A DNA stretch of 48,611 nucleotides from Rhodobacterales bacterium (lineage in GTDB: Bacteria > Pseudomonadota > Alphaproteobacteria > Rhodobacterales > Rhodobacteraceae), in contig JANYFE010000006.1 of the NCBI GenBank assembly GCA_025362795.1, positions 1 through 48,611 on the forward strand, read 5' to 3'. Every line of letters starts with the position of its first letter. Position 1 is the stretch's first letter. The notes beneath the pieces are model-generated. The model made no database searches, was not told where the DNA came from, and was given only the letters and a program-made list of their open reading frames with translations. Both the position numbers and the translations under genes were made by a program. Positions 8,015 through 16,602 of this stretch are shown here, piece by piece.

Positions 8015-9094
8015 TCAGGGAGCGAAGGCCAGGCAGGCGATCGGCGGCAGATGGGCACTGAGCAACTGCCAGTCCGCCCCTTCATTGCCCGACACCCACA
8101 GACCGCCGGTGGTCGACCCCATCGCCAGCAGCCGGCCAGAGCCATCGGCCACTAAAGCGTGGCGATAGATCAAATCGTAGCTGTCATCCTGCGGCAGGCC
8201 GTTTGACAGGCTGCGGAAAGTGGCACCGCCATCGCCGGTTTCCGTCACCACCAGACGCGCGTCGACCGGCAGGCGGCATTCGTCTTTCTGTGCCGGGGCA
8301 AAGAAAGCGCGGTTGCGGTCCGTGGGATGGGGGGCCACGGCAAACCCGAAAGCCGAGGGTTTGACGCCGGTGCTTTCGTGCCAGTTCATCCCGCCATCAT
8401 CGGATACGAAGATGCCGTTGTGGTGCTGGCACCAGATGCGGTCGGGATCGGTGGGCGCGGCGGCGATCAGATGGGGATCTTGCAGGTTGGGGTCTTGTTC
8501 CTGCCCCGGCGGCACATAATCTGACCGCAGGCCGTGGCCGCCCAGCGCCCAGCTTTCGCCGCCGTCGCGGGTGATCCAGACCCCGCCAATCGATACGCCG
8601 ATGACGATGTGCCGGCTGTCGCGCGGATCGACCAGAATGGAATGGATGCCGGCATGGTCATAGCCCGCGCCGAACCATTTCTCGCGCCCCGGCACATGCC
8701 ACAAGGGTTCGTTCAGCGCCCAGGTCGCCCCTTTTTCGGTGGATTTGAACAAGCCACCCGGCAAGGTACCGGCCCAGATCGTGCCGGGCTCGTCTTCGCC
8801 GCCAGCGGCAAAGGTCCAGATGAACTCCAGCGCGGCAGCATCGGGGTCGTCAGACTTGGGATAGGCTGGCGCGGGCAGTTCCAGCCAGCTTTTGCCGCGA
8901 TCATCCGAGCGGTGGAGTTTGCAGCCGAAATGGCCGTGGTACAGCGAGACATAGAGGCTGCCATCGCGCGGGTCGTCCAGCACAGCCGTCACCGGCCCCG
9001 CGATGAAGGCGGGCTTGCCGGGTGAAACCCAGCCACCCGGTGTGTCATCATACCGAAACAGCCCCTTGCGGCTGCCAACCCAAAGCGTGGCCAT
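8015..9094 (-). CDS. BNR/YVTN-repeat beta-propeller protein (sortilin-like photosystem-assembly fold)
   Basis: The 359-residue protein contains repeated Asp-box motifs of the form S-x-D-x-G-x-x-W: SDDRGKSWLEL, TRDGGESWALG, SDDGGMNWHES, a degenerate STEKGATWALN and TGDGGATFRSL. These mark successive blades of a beta-propeller, as in sialidases, YCF48-like and sortilin-type proteins. There is no signal peptide: it begins MATLWVGSRKGLF, so it is probably cytoplasmic. Sialidase catalytic residues (arginine triad, Tyr/Glu) are not apparent, so I do not call it an enzyme. The next gene on the same strand, MoaD-like, ends only 3 bases upstream of its start, so both are one transcription unit. Confidence 0.8.
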   Translation of the reverse strand: MATLWVGSRKGLFRYDDTPGGWVSPGKPAFIAGPVTAVLDDPRDGSLYVSLYHGHFGCKLHRSDDRGKSWLELPAPAYPKSDDPDAAALEFIWTFAAGGEDEPGTIWAGTLPGGLFKSTEKGATWALNEPLWHVPGREKWFGAGYDHAGIHSILVDPRDSRHIVIGVSIGGVWITRDGGESWALGGHGLRSDYVPPGQEQDPNLQDPHLIAAAPTDPDRIWCQHHNGIFVSDDGGMNWHESTGVKPSAFGFAVAPHPTDRNRAFFAPAQKDECRLPVDARLVVTETGDGGATFRSLSNGLPQDDSYDLIYRHALVADGSGRLLAMGSTTGGLWVSGNEGADWQLLSAHLPPIACLAFAP

Positions 9095-9097
9095 GTT

Positions 9098-9367
9098 TCA
9101 TCCCCCAGACAAGGCTTGCAAAACGTAGATTTCGGACGCGGGACCGACCGGATCGCTGAGCCGCAGACGGTCGTGGATCAGTGCGCCGTCCAGATAGATG
9201 TTCACGTGTTTGCGGACCCGGCCCTGTTCGTCAAGCACATAGGAGCGCAAGAGATCGTCGCCTTCAAACCCCTGCGCCAGCACTTCGGCCACCGTGGCAC
9301 CTGCGGCCATGACGGCAGGGGCGGGGCGGTGCCGCACCAGATGTGAGGTGAAGCGGATCGTGGCCAT
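9098..9367 (-). CDS. MoaD/ThiS-family ubiquitin-like protein
   Basis: The 89-residue protein starts MATIRFTSHLVRH and ends ALSGG, the di-glycine tail that MoaD, ThiS and SAMP-type proteins use for adenylation and thiocarboxylate or isopeptide formation. The middle RVRKHVNIYLDG matches the beta-grasp fold pattern of the family. I use the internal ATG at 9367; an upstream start at 9400 adds MESFFREKSVP, which is not family-like. It sits 3 bases before the BNR propeller gene and far from any visible molybdopterin or thiamine genes. A dedicated role with the propeller protein is therefore more likely than housekeeping MoaD. Confidence 0.8.
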   Translation of the reverse strand: MATIRFTSHLVRHRPAPAVMAAGATVAEVLAQGFEGDDLLRSYVLDEQGRVRKHVNIYLDGALIHDRLRLSDPVGPASEIYVLQALSGG

Positions 9368-9443
9368 CGGCACACTTTTCTCGCGGAAAAAACTTTCCAA
9401 ACTCAGGGCGCGGATTTAGCATGATCCTGCAAAGGAGTCATCC

Positions 9444-9863
9444 ATGCCCACCATGCCATATATCCATTTTCAGGGCCAATGCGCCGAGGCGCTGGCTTTT
9501 TATGCAACCGTTTTTGGCGGCACAAACTTGCAGACGATGCGCTATGCCGATGGCCCGGAGGCCTCGGCAGAGTGGAAGGCCAGCCCCCGCATCATGCACG
9601 GTCAGATCACGCTTGGCGACGGGACATTGATGGCCTCGGACTTTCCGCCGGGGATGGCGGGCGATCCGCAGCAGGGCTTTTCGGTGATGCAGACCGCGCC
9701 GGATGTGGCCAGTGCCAAGGCGATCTTCTACCGATTGGCGGACGGTGGTGCCGTAATCGACGACTTCAAACCCACCTTCTTCTCTCCCGGTTTCGGCATG
9801 GTGCAGGACAAGTTCGGCACGCATTGGATCATCTCTGCAATGCCGGCAGGAGCTGCGCCATGA
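9444..9863 (+). CDS. VOC-family (PhnB-like) protein
   Basis: The 139-residue protein has the PhnB/glyoxalase-like fold: PYIHFQGQCAEALAFYATVFGG at the start and FGMVQDKFGTHWII at the end, both hallmark motifs of the subfamily. PhnB-like proteins are mostly uncharacterised and often lack the metal site of true glyoxalases. The start ATG follows AAAGGAG by 7 bases. The TGA overlaps the ATG of a second, related but frameshifted copy, and a third VOC gene follows, so the three form one unit. No substrate can be named. Confidence 0.85.
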   Translation: MPTMPYIHFQGQCAEALAFYATVFGGTNLQTMRYADGPEASAEWKASPRIMHGQITLGDGTLMASDFPPGMAGDPQQGFSVMQTAPDVASAKAIFYRLADGGAVIDDFKPTFFSPGFGMVQDKFGTHWIISAMPAGAAP

Positions 9864-10272
9864 GGATTGCCCCCGATCTGGTTATTGCCGACAATGCCCG
9901 CGAGGCGATGACGGCCTATGCCGCGATCTTTGGAGCGACCGACCTGCAAATCATGAACTTTGCGAATTCGCCGCCCGGGTCTGCACCACCCGGGAACGAG
10001 GCGGGCGTGTTGCCCGCGCAAATCGATGCCGGTCCGGGTGCGCCGCTGATGGGGTCGGATGCGGCGACCGGGATGGAGAACCCGGGGGCCGGCCCGACAG
10101 TATTTCACGCAGCCCCAATGCCGCCAGCGCGACCGGGATTTTTGCCGCACTGGCAGAAGGTGGGACCGTGATCGTGGCGCTGGCCCCGGCCTTCCGGGCG
10201 CGGGCTTTTGGCATGTTGACCGACCGTTTCGGCACCCGCTGGATGATTTCCGTCGCCCCCGGGACAACATAG
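9860..10272 (+). pseudogene. Second VOC-family gene, disrupted by a one-base frameshift
   Basis: The ATG at 9860 overlaps the previous stop (ATGA), and the protein starts MRIAPDLVIADNAREAMTAY, similar to the upstream VOC protein. Up to GPTVFHAAP the frame is sound, but it then runs off-frame and stops at 10171. Shifting by one base near 10115-10120, in a CCCC run, restores NAASATGIFAALAEGGT and the family C-terminus FGMLTDRFGTRWMIS, ending at TAG 10270-10272. One base is therefore missing, either a real inactivating deletion or a sequencing error. Everything else about the gene looks preserved, which points to a very recent change or an artefact. Confidence 0.85.
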
Positions 10273-10281
10273 GAGAACGCG

Positions 10282-10662
10282 ATGATCGACCATACCGGCG
10301 TGGCGTCCGAACGGATCAAGGCCGCTCAGACCTTTTACGATGCGGCCTTTGCTGCCCTTGGCGGCGGGGCACGGATGGTGGTGCCGACGGAACATACCGG
10401 CGGCAAGGTGGTCGTGGGCTATGGCCGCGAACGCCCGGTGTTCTGGCTGCACGAGGGTGAGGCGGGGGTGGGCCGGCACGTGGCGTTCGTGGCCCGCAGC
10501 CGGGCCGAGGTTGATAGATTTTACAAGGCCGCAATCGCGGCCGGCGGGCGCGACAACGGGGCACCGGGCCTGCGGTCGCACTATCACCCCGATTATTACG
10601 GGGCGTTCGTGCTGGACCCGGATGGCAACAACATCGAAGCGGTCTGCCACGCCCCTGCGTAG
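10282..10662 (+). CDS. VOC-family glyoxalase-like protein
   Basis: The 126-residue protein shows the vicinal oxygen chelate pattern: MIDHTGVASERIKAAQTFYD at the start, RHVAFVARSRAEVDRFY in the middle and DPDGNNIEAVCH at the end. His4 and the Glu in NNIEAV occupy the usual metal-ligand positions, unlike in PhnB-type relatives. It begins 9 bases after the restored end of the frameshifted VOC gene, preceded by AGGAG, and so closes a three-gene run. Relatives are annotated as glyoxalase, bleomycin-resistance or dioxygenase proteins; the reaction here is unknown. Confidence 0.85.
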   Translation: MIDHTGVASERIKAAQTFYDAAFAALGGGARMVVPTEHTGGKVVVGYGRERPVFWLHEGEAGVGRHVAFVARSRAEVDRFYKAAIAAGGRDNGAPGLRSHYHPDYYGAFVLDPDGNNIEAVCHAPA

Positions 10663-10731
10663 CAAGGCACCTTGATTTTCCGCCCCATGCCGTGCAAACC
10701 CGCTGGGAATTTGTGAAGGGCGGGCCGCAGC

Positions 10732-11523
10732 ATGACCAGAATCGACGACACTTTCGCGCGGCTGAAAGCCCAGCGCAAAAAGGCCTTTGTCGCCTATATC
10801 ATGGCGGGCGACCCGGATGTGGCGGGCTCGATGGCGGTGATGCGGGGCATGCCGGGCGCGGGTGTCGATATCATCGAGCTGGGCCTGCCGTTTACCGACC
10901 CGATGGCGGACGGACCGACGATCCAGTTTGCCGGGCAGCGGGCGCTGGACGGCGGCATGACCTTGGACCGCACCTTGCAGATGGTCCGCGATTTTCGCGC
11001 GCATGACGCCACCACGCCGATCGTGCTGATGGGCTATTACAACCCGATCCATTCGCGCGGGGTGGATCTGTTTCTGGTGCAGGCCAAGGCCGCCGGGATT
11101 GACGGGCTGATCATTGTCGATCTGCCGCCGGAAGAGGACAGCGAGCTGTGCCTGCCGGCGCAGGCGGCGGGGCTTAACTTTATCCGGCTGGCCACCCCCA
11201 CCACCGATGCCAAACGGCTGCCCAAGGTGCTGACCAATACATCGGGTTTCGTCTATTACGTCTCGATCACGGGGATCACCGGGGCGGCGGCGGCGCAGTC
11301 TGCGGATGTCGGGCCAGAGGTGGCGCGGATCAAGGCCAGCACCGACCTGCCGGTGATCGTCGGTTTCGGGATCACGACGCCCGAGGCAGCACAGGCGATT
11401 GCCTCGGTCGCGGATGGCTGCGTGGTCGGGTCGGCCATTGTGAAGCTGATCGGCGAGGGGCGGACGGTGGCGGAGGTGCTGGCCTTCGTGAAAGGGCTGG
11501 CGGATGGGGCGCATCGGGCCTGA
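10732..11523 (+). CDS. trpA: Tryptophan synthase alpha subunit
   Basis: TrpA cleaves indole-3-glycerol phosphate to indole and glyceraldehyde-3-phosphate and passes indole to TrpB. The 263-residue TIM barrel shows the catalytic Glu in [17 protein letters not shown] (about residue 49) and the catalytic Asp in the same stretch (about 60). [17 protein letters not shown] and [11 protein letters not shown] (loop 6) are also intact. trpB is not in the window, which is common in Rhodobacteraceae. The gene stands alone between the VOC run and a convergent exporter gene. Confidence 0.97.
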   Translation: MTRIDDTFARLKAQRKKAFVAYIMAGDPDVAGSMAVMRGMPGAGVDIIELGLPFTDPMADGPTIQFAGQRALDGGMTLDRTLQMVRDFRAHDATTPIVLMGYYNPIHSRGVDLFLVQAKAAGIDGLIIVDLPPEEDSELCLPAQAAGLNFIRLATPTTDAKRLPKVLTNTSGFVYYVSITGITGAAAAQSADVGPEVARIKASTDLPVIVGFGITTPEAAQAIASVADGCVVGSAIVKLIGEGRTVAEVLAFVKGLADGAHRA

Positions 11524-11636
11524 GACCGTGGCCCTGACGTCGGGTTCTTGGACGAAACCGAACCGGATCCTTTGAAGGGCCCGACCCGGAATTACCGGAA
11601 AGTCCGGTCTGGCGGCTGGTTCGCGGTTGCTTTGGT

Positions 11637-12269
11637 TTACGCAAAAACCCGCAGGGCCGCCCCGACGAAAAACCAGATCAGCAGGGCCGCCGTTGCGCCA
11701 TTCATCACCACGGCGCCCCAGCGGGCCGAACCATCCCCCGCCCGCGATCTGGTGAACAGCACCACCGCGCACCAGACCACACCCCAGGCCGCCGCCCCGG
11801 CCATCACCGCCACAACCACGGTCAGCAGCCCGGCGAGGCCGATGGCGTTCATCCCCGGCCTGCCGATGGCCGCCAGCCAGAAGGTCACGTTCCACGGGCT
11901 GGTCAGCGCCATCGTCAGGCCCAGCAGGAAGCTGGCCTTGCCGGATTCGAACCTTTCGACGGGTGCCGTCCCTTGTCCCAGCCAGGCGGCCCGGGCCCGG
12001 CGCAGGAAGGTCACGGCCAGCATGGCCAGCAGCGCCAGGCTGATTACCCCCAGCACCAGTTGCGCGGTGGGTGTCGTGAACACAGTCCCGATGCCCAGCG
12101 CCACCAACAACGCCCAGGCCGCATCACCGGAACAGGCCCCGAGGATCACGCCAAACCCGGCCCAGAACCCGCCGGACAGGCAACGCCGCGCCACTTCGGC
12201 ATTGATCGGGCCGGGCGGCCAGGCCACCGACCAGCCGAGCAAAAACCCTGATCCCAGCAATGCCAACAT
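11637..12269 (-). CDS. LysE/RhtB-family amino-acid exporter
   Basis: The 210-residue hydrophobic protein has about six membrane segments. It begins LLGSGFLLGWSVAWPPGPIN, matching the family's PGP motif in the first helix. LSGGFWAGFGVILGACSGDA follows, with the small-residue helix and conserved Asp, and the central SPWNVTFWLAA corresponds to the NPK-like motif of the family in modified form. LysE proteins export basic or neutral amino acids and related metabolites; the substrate is not predictable. It is convergent with trpA and divergent from the TMEM175 gene. Confidence 0.8.
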   Translation of the reverse strand: MLALLGSGFLLGWSVAWPPGPINAEVARRCLSGGFWAGFGVILGACSGDAAWALLVALGIGTVFTTPTAQLVLGVISLALLAMLAVTFLRRARAAWLGQGTAPVERFESGKASFLLGLTMALTSPWNVTFWLAAIGRPGMNAIGLAGLLTVVVAVMAGAAAWGVVWCAVVLFTRSRAGDGSARWGAVVMNGATAALLIWFFVGAALRVFA

Positions 12270-12336
12270 CTTTGCCCACCTCTTGTGTCTGTGCCGCTTC
12301 CTGCCCTAACCTTGTGCCAGCGAAAAGGAGTTTCCG

Positions 12337-12915
12337 ATGACCAAGGGCAGGATCGAGGCGTTTTCCGATGGCGTGATCGCCATCATCATCACCATCATGG
12401 TGCTGGAACTGAAAGTACCCGAGGGACGCGATCTGGCAATGCTGGTGCCCTTGCTGCCGGTTTTCCTGTCTTATGTGTTGTCTTTCGTCAATGTCGGCCT
12501 TTACTGGAACAACCACCACCACATGTTCCATGCGGTCAGGCATGTCGGCGGCTGGGTGCTGTGGGCCAATCTGCATCTGCTGTTCTGGCTGTCGCTGATG
12601 CCGTTTGCCACTGGTTTGATGGGCGAAAACCATTTCGCGCCGGTGACAGTGGCGCTGTATGCCGTGGACCTTGCGATGTGCGCGATCGCCTACACGCTGT
12701 TGGTCTTTGCCCTGCTGGCCGAGCATGGCCGTGACAGCGATTTTGCCCGTGCCATCGGATCGGACCGTAAAGGCAAGATCTCTTTGGCTTGCTATGTCGC
12801 GGCCATTCCGCTGGCCTTTGTCCAGCCCTTGATTTCGCTGGTGCTGATGGCCGTGGTTGCCGCAATCTGGGTCGTGCCCGACCGCCGTTTTGCCCGGGTG
12901 GCGGAGCGCGGCTGA
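12337..12915 (+). CDS. TMEM175-family potassium channel-like protein (DUF1211)
   Basis: The 192-residue protein begins TKGRIEAFSDGVIAIIITIM, containing the RxxxFSD[GA] motif that defines TMEM175 proteins. Bacterial members have one six-helix repeat and assemble as tetramers that conduct K+. The remaining sequence gives about five more hydrophobic helices (for example VPLLPVFLSYVLSFVNVGLY and ISLACYVAAIPLAFV) and a histidine-rich turn, NNHHHMFHAV. The ATG is preceded by AAAAGGAG at a good distance. It is divergent from the LysE gene and followed after 62 bases by the lactate dehydrogenase-like gene. Confidence 0.85.
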   Translation: MTKGRIEAFSDGVIAIIITIMVLELKVPEGRDLAMLVPLLPVFLSYVLSFVNVGLYWNNHHHMFHAVRHVGGWVLWANLHLLFWLSLMPFATGLMGENHFAPVTVALYAVDLAMCAIAYTLLVFALLAEHGRDSDFARAIGSDRKGKISLACYVAAIPLAFVQPLISLVLMAVVAAIWVVPDRRFARVAERG

Positions 12916-12977
12916 GGATTGCGCCTGCTGCTGGCGCTTGGCAAACTGACCTGATCAATTTTTCGGAGGACCGCGCC

Positions 12978-14150
12978 GTGAAAGTCATCACCTGCATCGA
13001 AGATCTGCGGCGCATCTATAAGCGGCGGGTGCCGAAGATGTTCTACGATTACGCGGAATCGGGCAGCTATACCGAGCAGACCTTCCGCGAGAACATCACG
13101 GATTATCAGAAAATCCGGCTGCGTCAGCGGGTTGCGGTGGATATGACGGGGCGTTCCACTGAATCCACCATGATCGGCCAAAAGGTCGCGATGCCGGTGG
13201 CCTTGTCGCCGGTGGGCATGACCGGCATGCAATGGGCGGATGGCGAGATCAAAGCGGCCCGCGCTGCAGAGACGTTCGGGGTGCCCTTTACCCTGTCCAC
13301 CATGTCAATCTGTTCGATCGAGGACATTGCCGAACACACCACGGTGCCTTTCTGGTTTCAGCTGTATGTGATGAAAGACGAGGACTTTGTCGATGCCGCC
13401 ATCGAGCGGGCGCGGAAGGCAAAATGTTCGGCGCTGGTTTTGACGCTGGATTTGCAAATTCTGGGGCAGCGCCACAAGGATTTGAAAAACGGGCTGAGCG
13501 CACCGCCCCGCCTGACATTGCCGAACATCCTGAACATGATGACCAAACCGGAATGGTCGCTGGCCATGCTGGGGACGCAGCGCCGGACCTTTCGCAACAT
13601 CGCGGGCCATGCCAAAGGGGTCGAGGATCTGTCGTCGTTGATGAGCTGGACCAACAGCCAGTTCGACCCGATGCTGGACTGGAACAAGGTCGCCCGCATC
13701 CGCGACCAATGGGGCGGCAAGTTGATCCTGAAAGGAATCAACGATGCGGATGACGCCCGGATTGCCGCCGATTTCGGGGCGGACGCGATCATCGTGTCGA
13801 ACCACGGCGGGCGGCAGCTGGATGGTGCGTTGTCATCCATCCGCATGTTGCCCAGCATTTTGCGGGCGGTGGGCGACAAGGTCGAGGTCCATATCGATGG
13901 CGGGATCCGGTCTGGTCAGGACGTGTTCAAGGCGCTGGCCCTGGGGGCGCATGGCACCTATATCGGGCGACCCTATATCTATGGGCTGGGCGCGATGGGC
14001 CAGGCGGGCGTGACCAAAGCCTTGCAGGTGATCCAGAAGGAGCTGGACATCACGATGGCGTTGACCGGGGTGCAGAAGGCCGCCGAGATCAGCCGCAGCA
14101 ACCGCCAGCACATTCTGGTGCCCAAGGATTTCGAGGGTGAGTGGGCCTGA
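12978..14150 (+). CDS. lldD: FMN-dependent alpha-hydroxyacid (L-lactate) dehydrogenase
   Basis: This 390-residue flavoprotein matches LldD/glycolate-oxidase family enzymes, which oxidise L-lactate to pyruvate and feed electrons to the respiratory chain. Visible elements are FYDYAESGSYTE near the N-terminus, FWFQLYV, LTLDLQ, ILKGI, the active-site SNHGGRQLDG (catalytic His and substrate-binding Arg) and the phosphate-binding DGGIRSG and GRPYIYGL. I start at GTG 12978, which has GGAGG 8 bases upstream and gives the normal N-terminus; upstream in-frame codons have no support. Other 2-hydroxy acids remain possible substrates, so the symbol is at family level. Confidence 0.9.
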   Translation: MKVITCIEDLRRIYKRRVPKMFYDYAESGSYTEQTFRENITDYQKIRLRQRVAVDMTGRSTESTMIGQKVAMPVALSPVGMTGMQWADGEIKAARAAETFGVPFTLSTMSICSIEDIAEHTTVPFWFQLYVMKDEDFVDAAIERARKAKCSALVLTLDLQILGQRHKDLKNGLSAPPRLTLPNILNMMTKPEWSLAMLGTQRRTFRNIAGHAKGVEDLSSLMSWTNSQFDPMLDWNKVARIRDQWGGKLILKGINDADDARIAADFGADAIIVSNHGGRQLDGALSSIRMLPSILRAVGDKVEVHIDGGIRSGQDVFKALALGAHGTYIGRPYIYGLGAMGQAGVTKALQVIQKELDITMALTGVQKAAEISRSNRQHILVPKDFEGEWA

Positions 14151-14220
14151 TCTCTCGGAGTGGCAAGGGCCACACGTCTTTGCCTCGGCTGCGCGGCTGA
14201 AGCAGCCGCTTGCCTCAGGT

Positions 14221-14256
14221 GCGCCTGCGGCGGGAGTATTTGCGCCAGAGTGAATG
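14221..14256 (+). repeat. Intergenic GAGTATTTG element, copy 1
   Basis: The sequence gcgcctgcggcgggag followed by tatttgcgccagagtgaa sits between a CDS end and a pseudogene. The core GAGTATTTG recurs at 39452-39460, again just after a gene. Similar elements ending in GAGTATTTnnGCCAGAATGAA occur, as I recall, as dispersed intergenic sequences in Rhodobacteraceae genomes. Function unknown. Confidence 0.5.
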
Positions 14257-14258
14257 GC

Positions 14259-14880
14259 TTAGCGGCGGCGGGCCAGGATTGGGGTCAATAGCCAAACCGT
14301 CAGCAGCAGGATGGCGGCGCGCAGGCCGTAAAGCCCGGCGACAAGGCCGAATGCGGGGGGCAGATGAAATAACCCGGGAAAGTTCCGCGGGCGATGGCAC
14401 GGGCGCGGGCTTGCGCGGCGGCACGGGCGCCGAGCAGGGTGAAGGCGGTGGGCAAGATGACGCTGGACAGGATGCCCATCACGATGAAGCCGGCGTAACA
14501 GCCACCACAGCCCCACCTGACCGGATAGTGCGAAGGCCAGGGCAAACAGCACCGGCAGCGCGACGCGACCAAGGCGGTTGAACATCGGACTGGCCAGCAT
14601 CGCGGCCATGGCCGCCAGGGGCCGTCATGAACCGCAAGAAGCCCAGCCGGAAATAGTCGATGCCACGCATGCATTTGATCTCGGGTAAACCTGCGGCAAA
14701 GGTGCCCCGGTTGACGTCCATCGCGATAAAGGCCGCGATGGCGGGCGCACGGCACGAAGGGTTTGGGGCATGGACATAAGTGCGTTCCTGACCTTGAGTT
14801 CAGATAGCCGCAGCTGATCCGCCCGCAATCCGATGGCCGACACCAGACATGCCGCGACTGCCACAGGCGCGTATTCCGGA
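14259..14880 (-). pseudogene. Remnant of an MFS transporter, C-terminal half, multiply frameshifted
   Basis: Pieces of a membrane transporter can be followed across frames on the minus strand: VAVAACLVSAIGLRADQ, then IAAFIAMDVNRGTFAAGLP and FRLGFLRFMTAP, then MFNRLGRVALPVLFALAFA, then YAGFIVMGILSSVILPTAFT, and finally AFGLVAGLYGLRAAILLL ending at TAA 14261. The order and the alternating hydrophobic helices and short loops fit the second half of a major facilitator protein. At least three frame changes are needed, and the N-terminal half is absent, so the gene is dead. The substrate cannot be inferred. Confidence 0.7.
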
Positions 14881-14893
14881 CAGATGCGGCAGG

Positions 14894-15358
14894 TCAAGCA
14901 ACTGGCGTCCAGTCTGGCAGCTCATCCAGCGCTGGCGGCTGGCACTGCGCCTCATACTTGGCCATTTCCGCCGCACTGACTGAAAACCCCGCATCCCGCG
15001 CGACAATGCGCACCAGCCGCTCGGCGAGACCCGGATCGGGCGGCACATGCAGGCGAGAGCCGAAGGCCGCTGCGACAGCCTGCGTCCGGACGGCGTCGCG
15101 TTCGACCCGGGACCAGAAGCCGAAGTCCAGGATCACATCCGCCCCGGCCCGTAACGCAGATATGGCCAGCGGCCAGAGCGCCGCCTCGATCGTATCATGC
15201 CGCGAGTTGTGGTCGGGATGGCCCACGTCGTCGCCGTAAAGCGCCAGTTGCAGGTCATCCGCGCTTAAACGCAGTGCCGGAAGATCGCGCTGCAAAGCGA
15301 GGGCCATCCGGGTTTTGCCAACGCCCGGCAGTCCGACCATGAGGTGCAGACGGGCCAT
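14894..15358 (-). CDS. P-loop (AAA_33/zeta-like) kinase-fold protein
   Basis: The 154-residue protein starts [20 protein letters not shown], a clear Walker A motif. It continues with [15 protein letters not shown] (a Walker-B-like region and possible substrate-binding acidic residues), then [17 protein letters not shown], the DxGFW pattern seen in gluconate-kinase/zeta-type ATPases. Such proteins phosphorylate small molecules or nucleotides, and the substrate here is unknown. Its ATG directly follows the stop of the cytidine deaminase gene (TGAATG), so the two were one operon. Confidence 0.75.
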   Translation of the reverse strand: MARLHLMVGLPGVGKTRMALALQRDLPALRLSADDLQLALYGDDVGHPDHNSRHDTIEAALWPLAISALRAGADVILDFGFWSRVERDAVRTQAVAAAFGSRLHVPPDPGLAERLVRIVARDAGFSVSAAEMAKYEAQCQPPALDELPDWTPVA

Positions 15359-15747
15359 TCAGGCGCGGTCCAGCAGCCAGTGGTCCGGCAGCAGATCGCG
15401 CATGGTTTTCACGCTTTCCGACAAAATAACGCGGGTTTCCGCGTTGCCTTCATCAACCTGCACCACCAGTTCGCGGCAACGCCCACAGGGTGGCACCACA
15501 CCGCCCTGCCAATGCACCGCTACCAAGCTTTCGATGCGGCTTTCGCCTGCGGTGATCATGGCCGCTGTGGCAGCGTGTTCCGCGCAAAAGCCGATGCCAC
15601 AGGCGGCATCGATGCAAACGCCGGTGTAGATCCGCCCGTCGCCGACCGCAAAGCCGCGGCGACGCCGCCAGCCTCTGCCTTGGCTGACAGCTGCCTTGGA
15701 TTTGCCACCGCCCGCGCTGCCTTGATCAATTCTGCGTCGTCTGTCAC
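15359..15747 (-). pseudogene. cdd: Cytidine deaminase-like gene with a one-base frameshift
   Basis: A GTG at 15747, with GGAGG 5 bases upstream, opens a frame reading [15 protein letters not shown] and [15 protein letters not shown]. The family continuation [22 protein letters not shown] and the zinc site PPCGRCRE lie one base away in another frame ending at 15359. Adding one G to the GGG run near 15628 would join them into a normal 130-residue deaminase of the blasticidin-S/cytidine deaminase type, with HAE replaced by C-A-E as in the CDA class and the PCxxC pair present. As written, the product ends early and lacks the zinc site. It may be a real lesion or a sequencing error. Confidence 0.85.
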
Positions 15748-15874
15748 GTCAACCTCCGTTGAAAACCCCAATACACTGGGGAATTCCTGCTTCCCATCGC
15801 CCCGAATCCCCGCTATAGCCCCGCAGTCGCGCCAAGCACCCTTCACCTTGGCGGATTTACATATGGAGAGATCA

Positions 15875-16480
15875 ATGGCACGCGAGATCGCAGATCTGCA
15901 AGCCGAGGTACGGACGGGGACAGGCAAGGGGGCCGCCCGTCAAGCTCGTCGTCTGGGCCTGGTACCCGGTATCGTTTACGGGGATGGCCAGGAGCCTTCG
16001 CCGATCAACGTCAACTACAACTACCTTCTGAAGCGCCTGAAGGCAGGCCGCTTCCTGCAGACCCTGTTCAACCTGAAGGTTGAAGGGCAAAAGGACGCCC
16101 ATGTGATCTGCCGCGCGGTACAGCGCGACGTGGTCAAGGACCAGCCGACCCATGTGGACTTCATGCGCCTGCATGACGAAAGCCGCATCGTGCTGCACAT
16201 CCACGTGACCTTCATCAACCACGAGGCCTCGCCCGGTCTGAAAAAGGGTGGCACGCTGACGGTTGTTCGCAATGAAGTCGAGCTGGAAGTGCTGGCAGGC
16301 GACATTCCCGATCACGTGACGGTTGATCTGGCTGGCAAGGAAATCGGCGACGTCATCCACATCGAGGACGCGATCCTGCCGGAAGGCGCAAAGCCGACCA
16401 CCGCGCGGAATTTCGTGATTGCCAACGTCTCCGCTCCGGCGGGCTTTGTCGAAGAAGTCGTGGCGGCCCCGGCCGTCTGA
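15875..16480 (+). CDS. rplY: 50S ribosomal protein L25/general stress protein Ctc
   Basis: L25 binds 5S rRNA in the large subunit. The 201-residue form is the long Ctc type with a second beta domain. It begins [20 protein letters not shown], the usual N-terminus with the RGKGAAR-like motif, and continues with VPGIVYG, HVDFMRL and [15 protein letters not shown]. The ATG at 15875 has GGAGAG 5 bases upstream; upstream in-frame codons overlap the divergent deaminase region and are unlikely. A strong intrinsic terminator follows, so pth probably has its own promoter, although rplY-pth adjacency is common in bacteria. Confidence 0.96.
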   Translation: MAREIADLQAEVRTGTGKGAARQARRLGLVPGIVYGDGQEPSPINVNYNYLLKRLKAGRFLQTLFNLKVEGQKDAHVICRAVQRDVVKDQPTHVDFMRLHDESRIVLHIHVTFINHEASPGLKKGGTLTVVRNEVELEVLAGDIPDHVTVDLAGKEIGDVIHIEDAILPEGAKPTTARNFVIANVSAPAGFVEEVVAAPAV

Positions 16481-16500
16481 TCTTCGGACAATCTGGACTA

Positions 16501-16531
16501 AGGGCGGCGGGGCAACCTGCCGCCCTTTTTT
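16501..16531 (+). terminator. Rho-independent terminator after rplY
   Basis: AGGGCGGC (16501-16508) pairs with GCCGCCCT (16519-16526) and is followed by six T residues (16526-16531). It begins 20 bases after the rplY stop. Confidence 0.9.
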
Positions 16532-16602
16532 CTTGCGAAGGCGGGGGTTTTGCCGCACCACTCCGGCGACAGGCGGGGCATGGCCCGTGACGGAGCAGCG
16601 GC

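Noticed and set aside
10105-11895. 596-residue open frame on the minus strand over trpA and VOC genes
   Set aside because: Antisense to trpA, which is a definite gene; repetitive Arg/Gly/His composition typical of reverse-frame noise.
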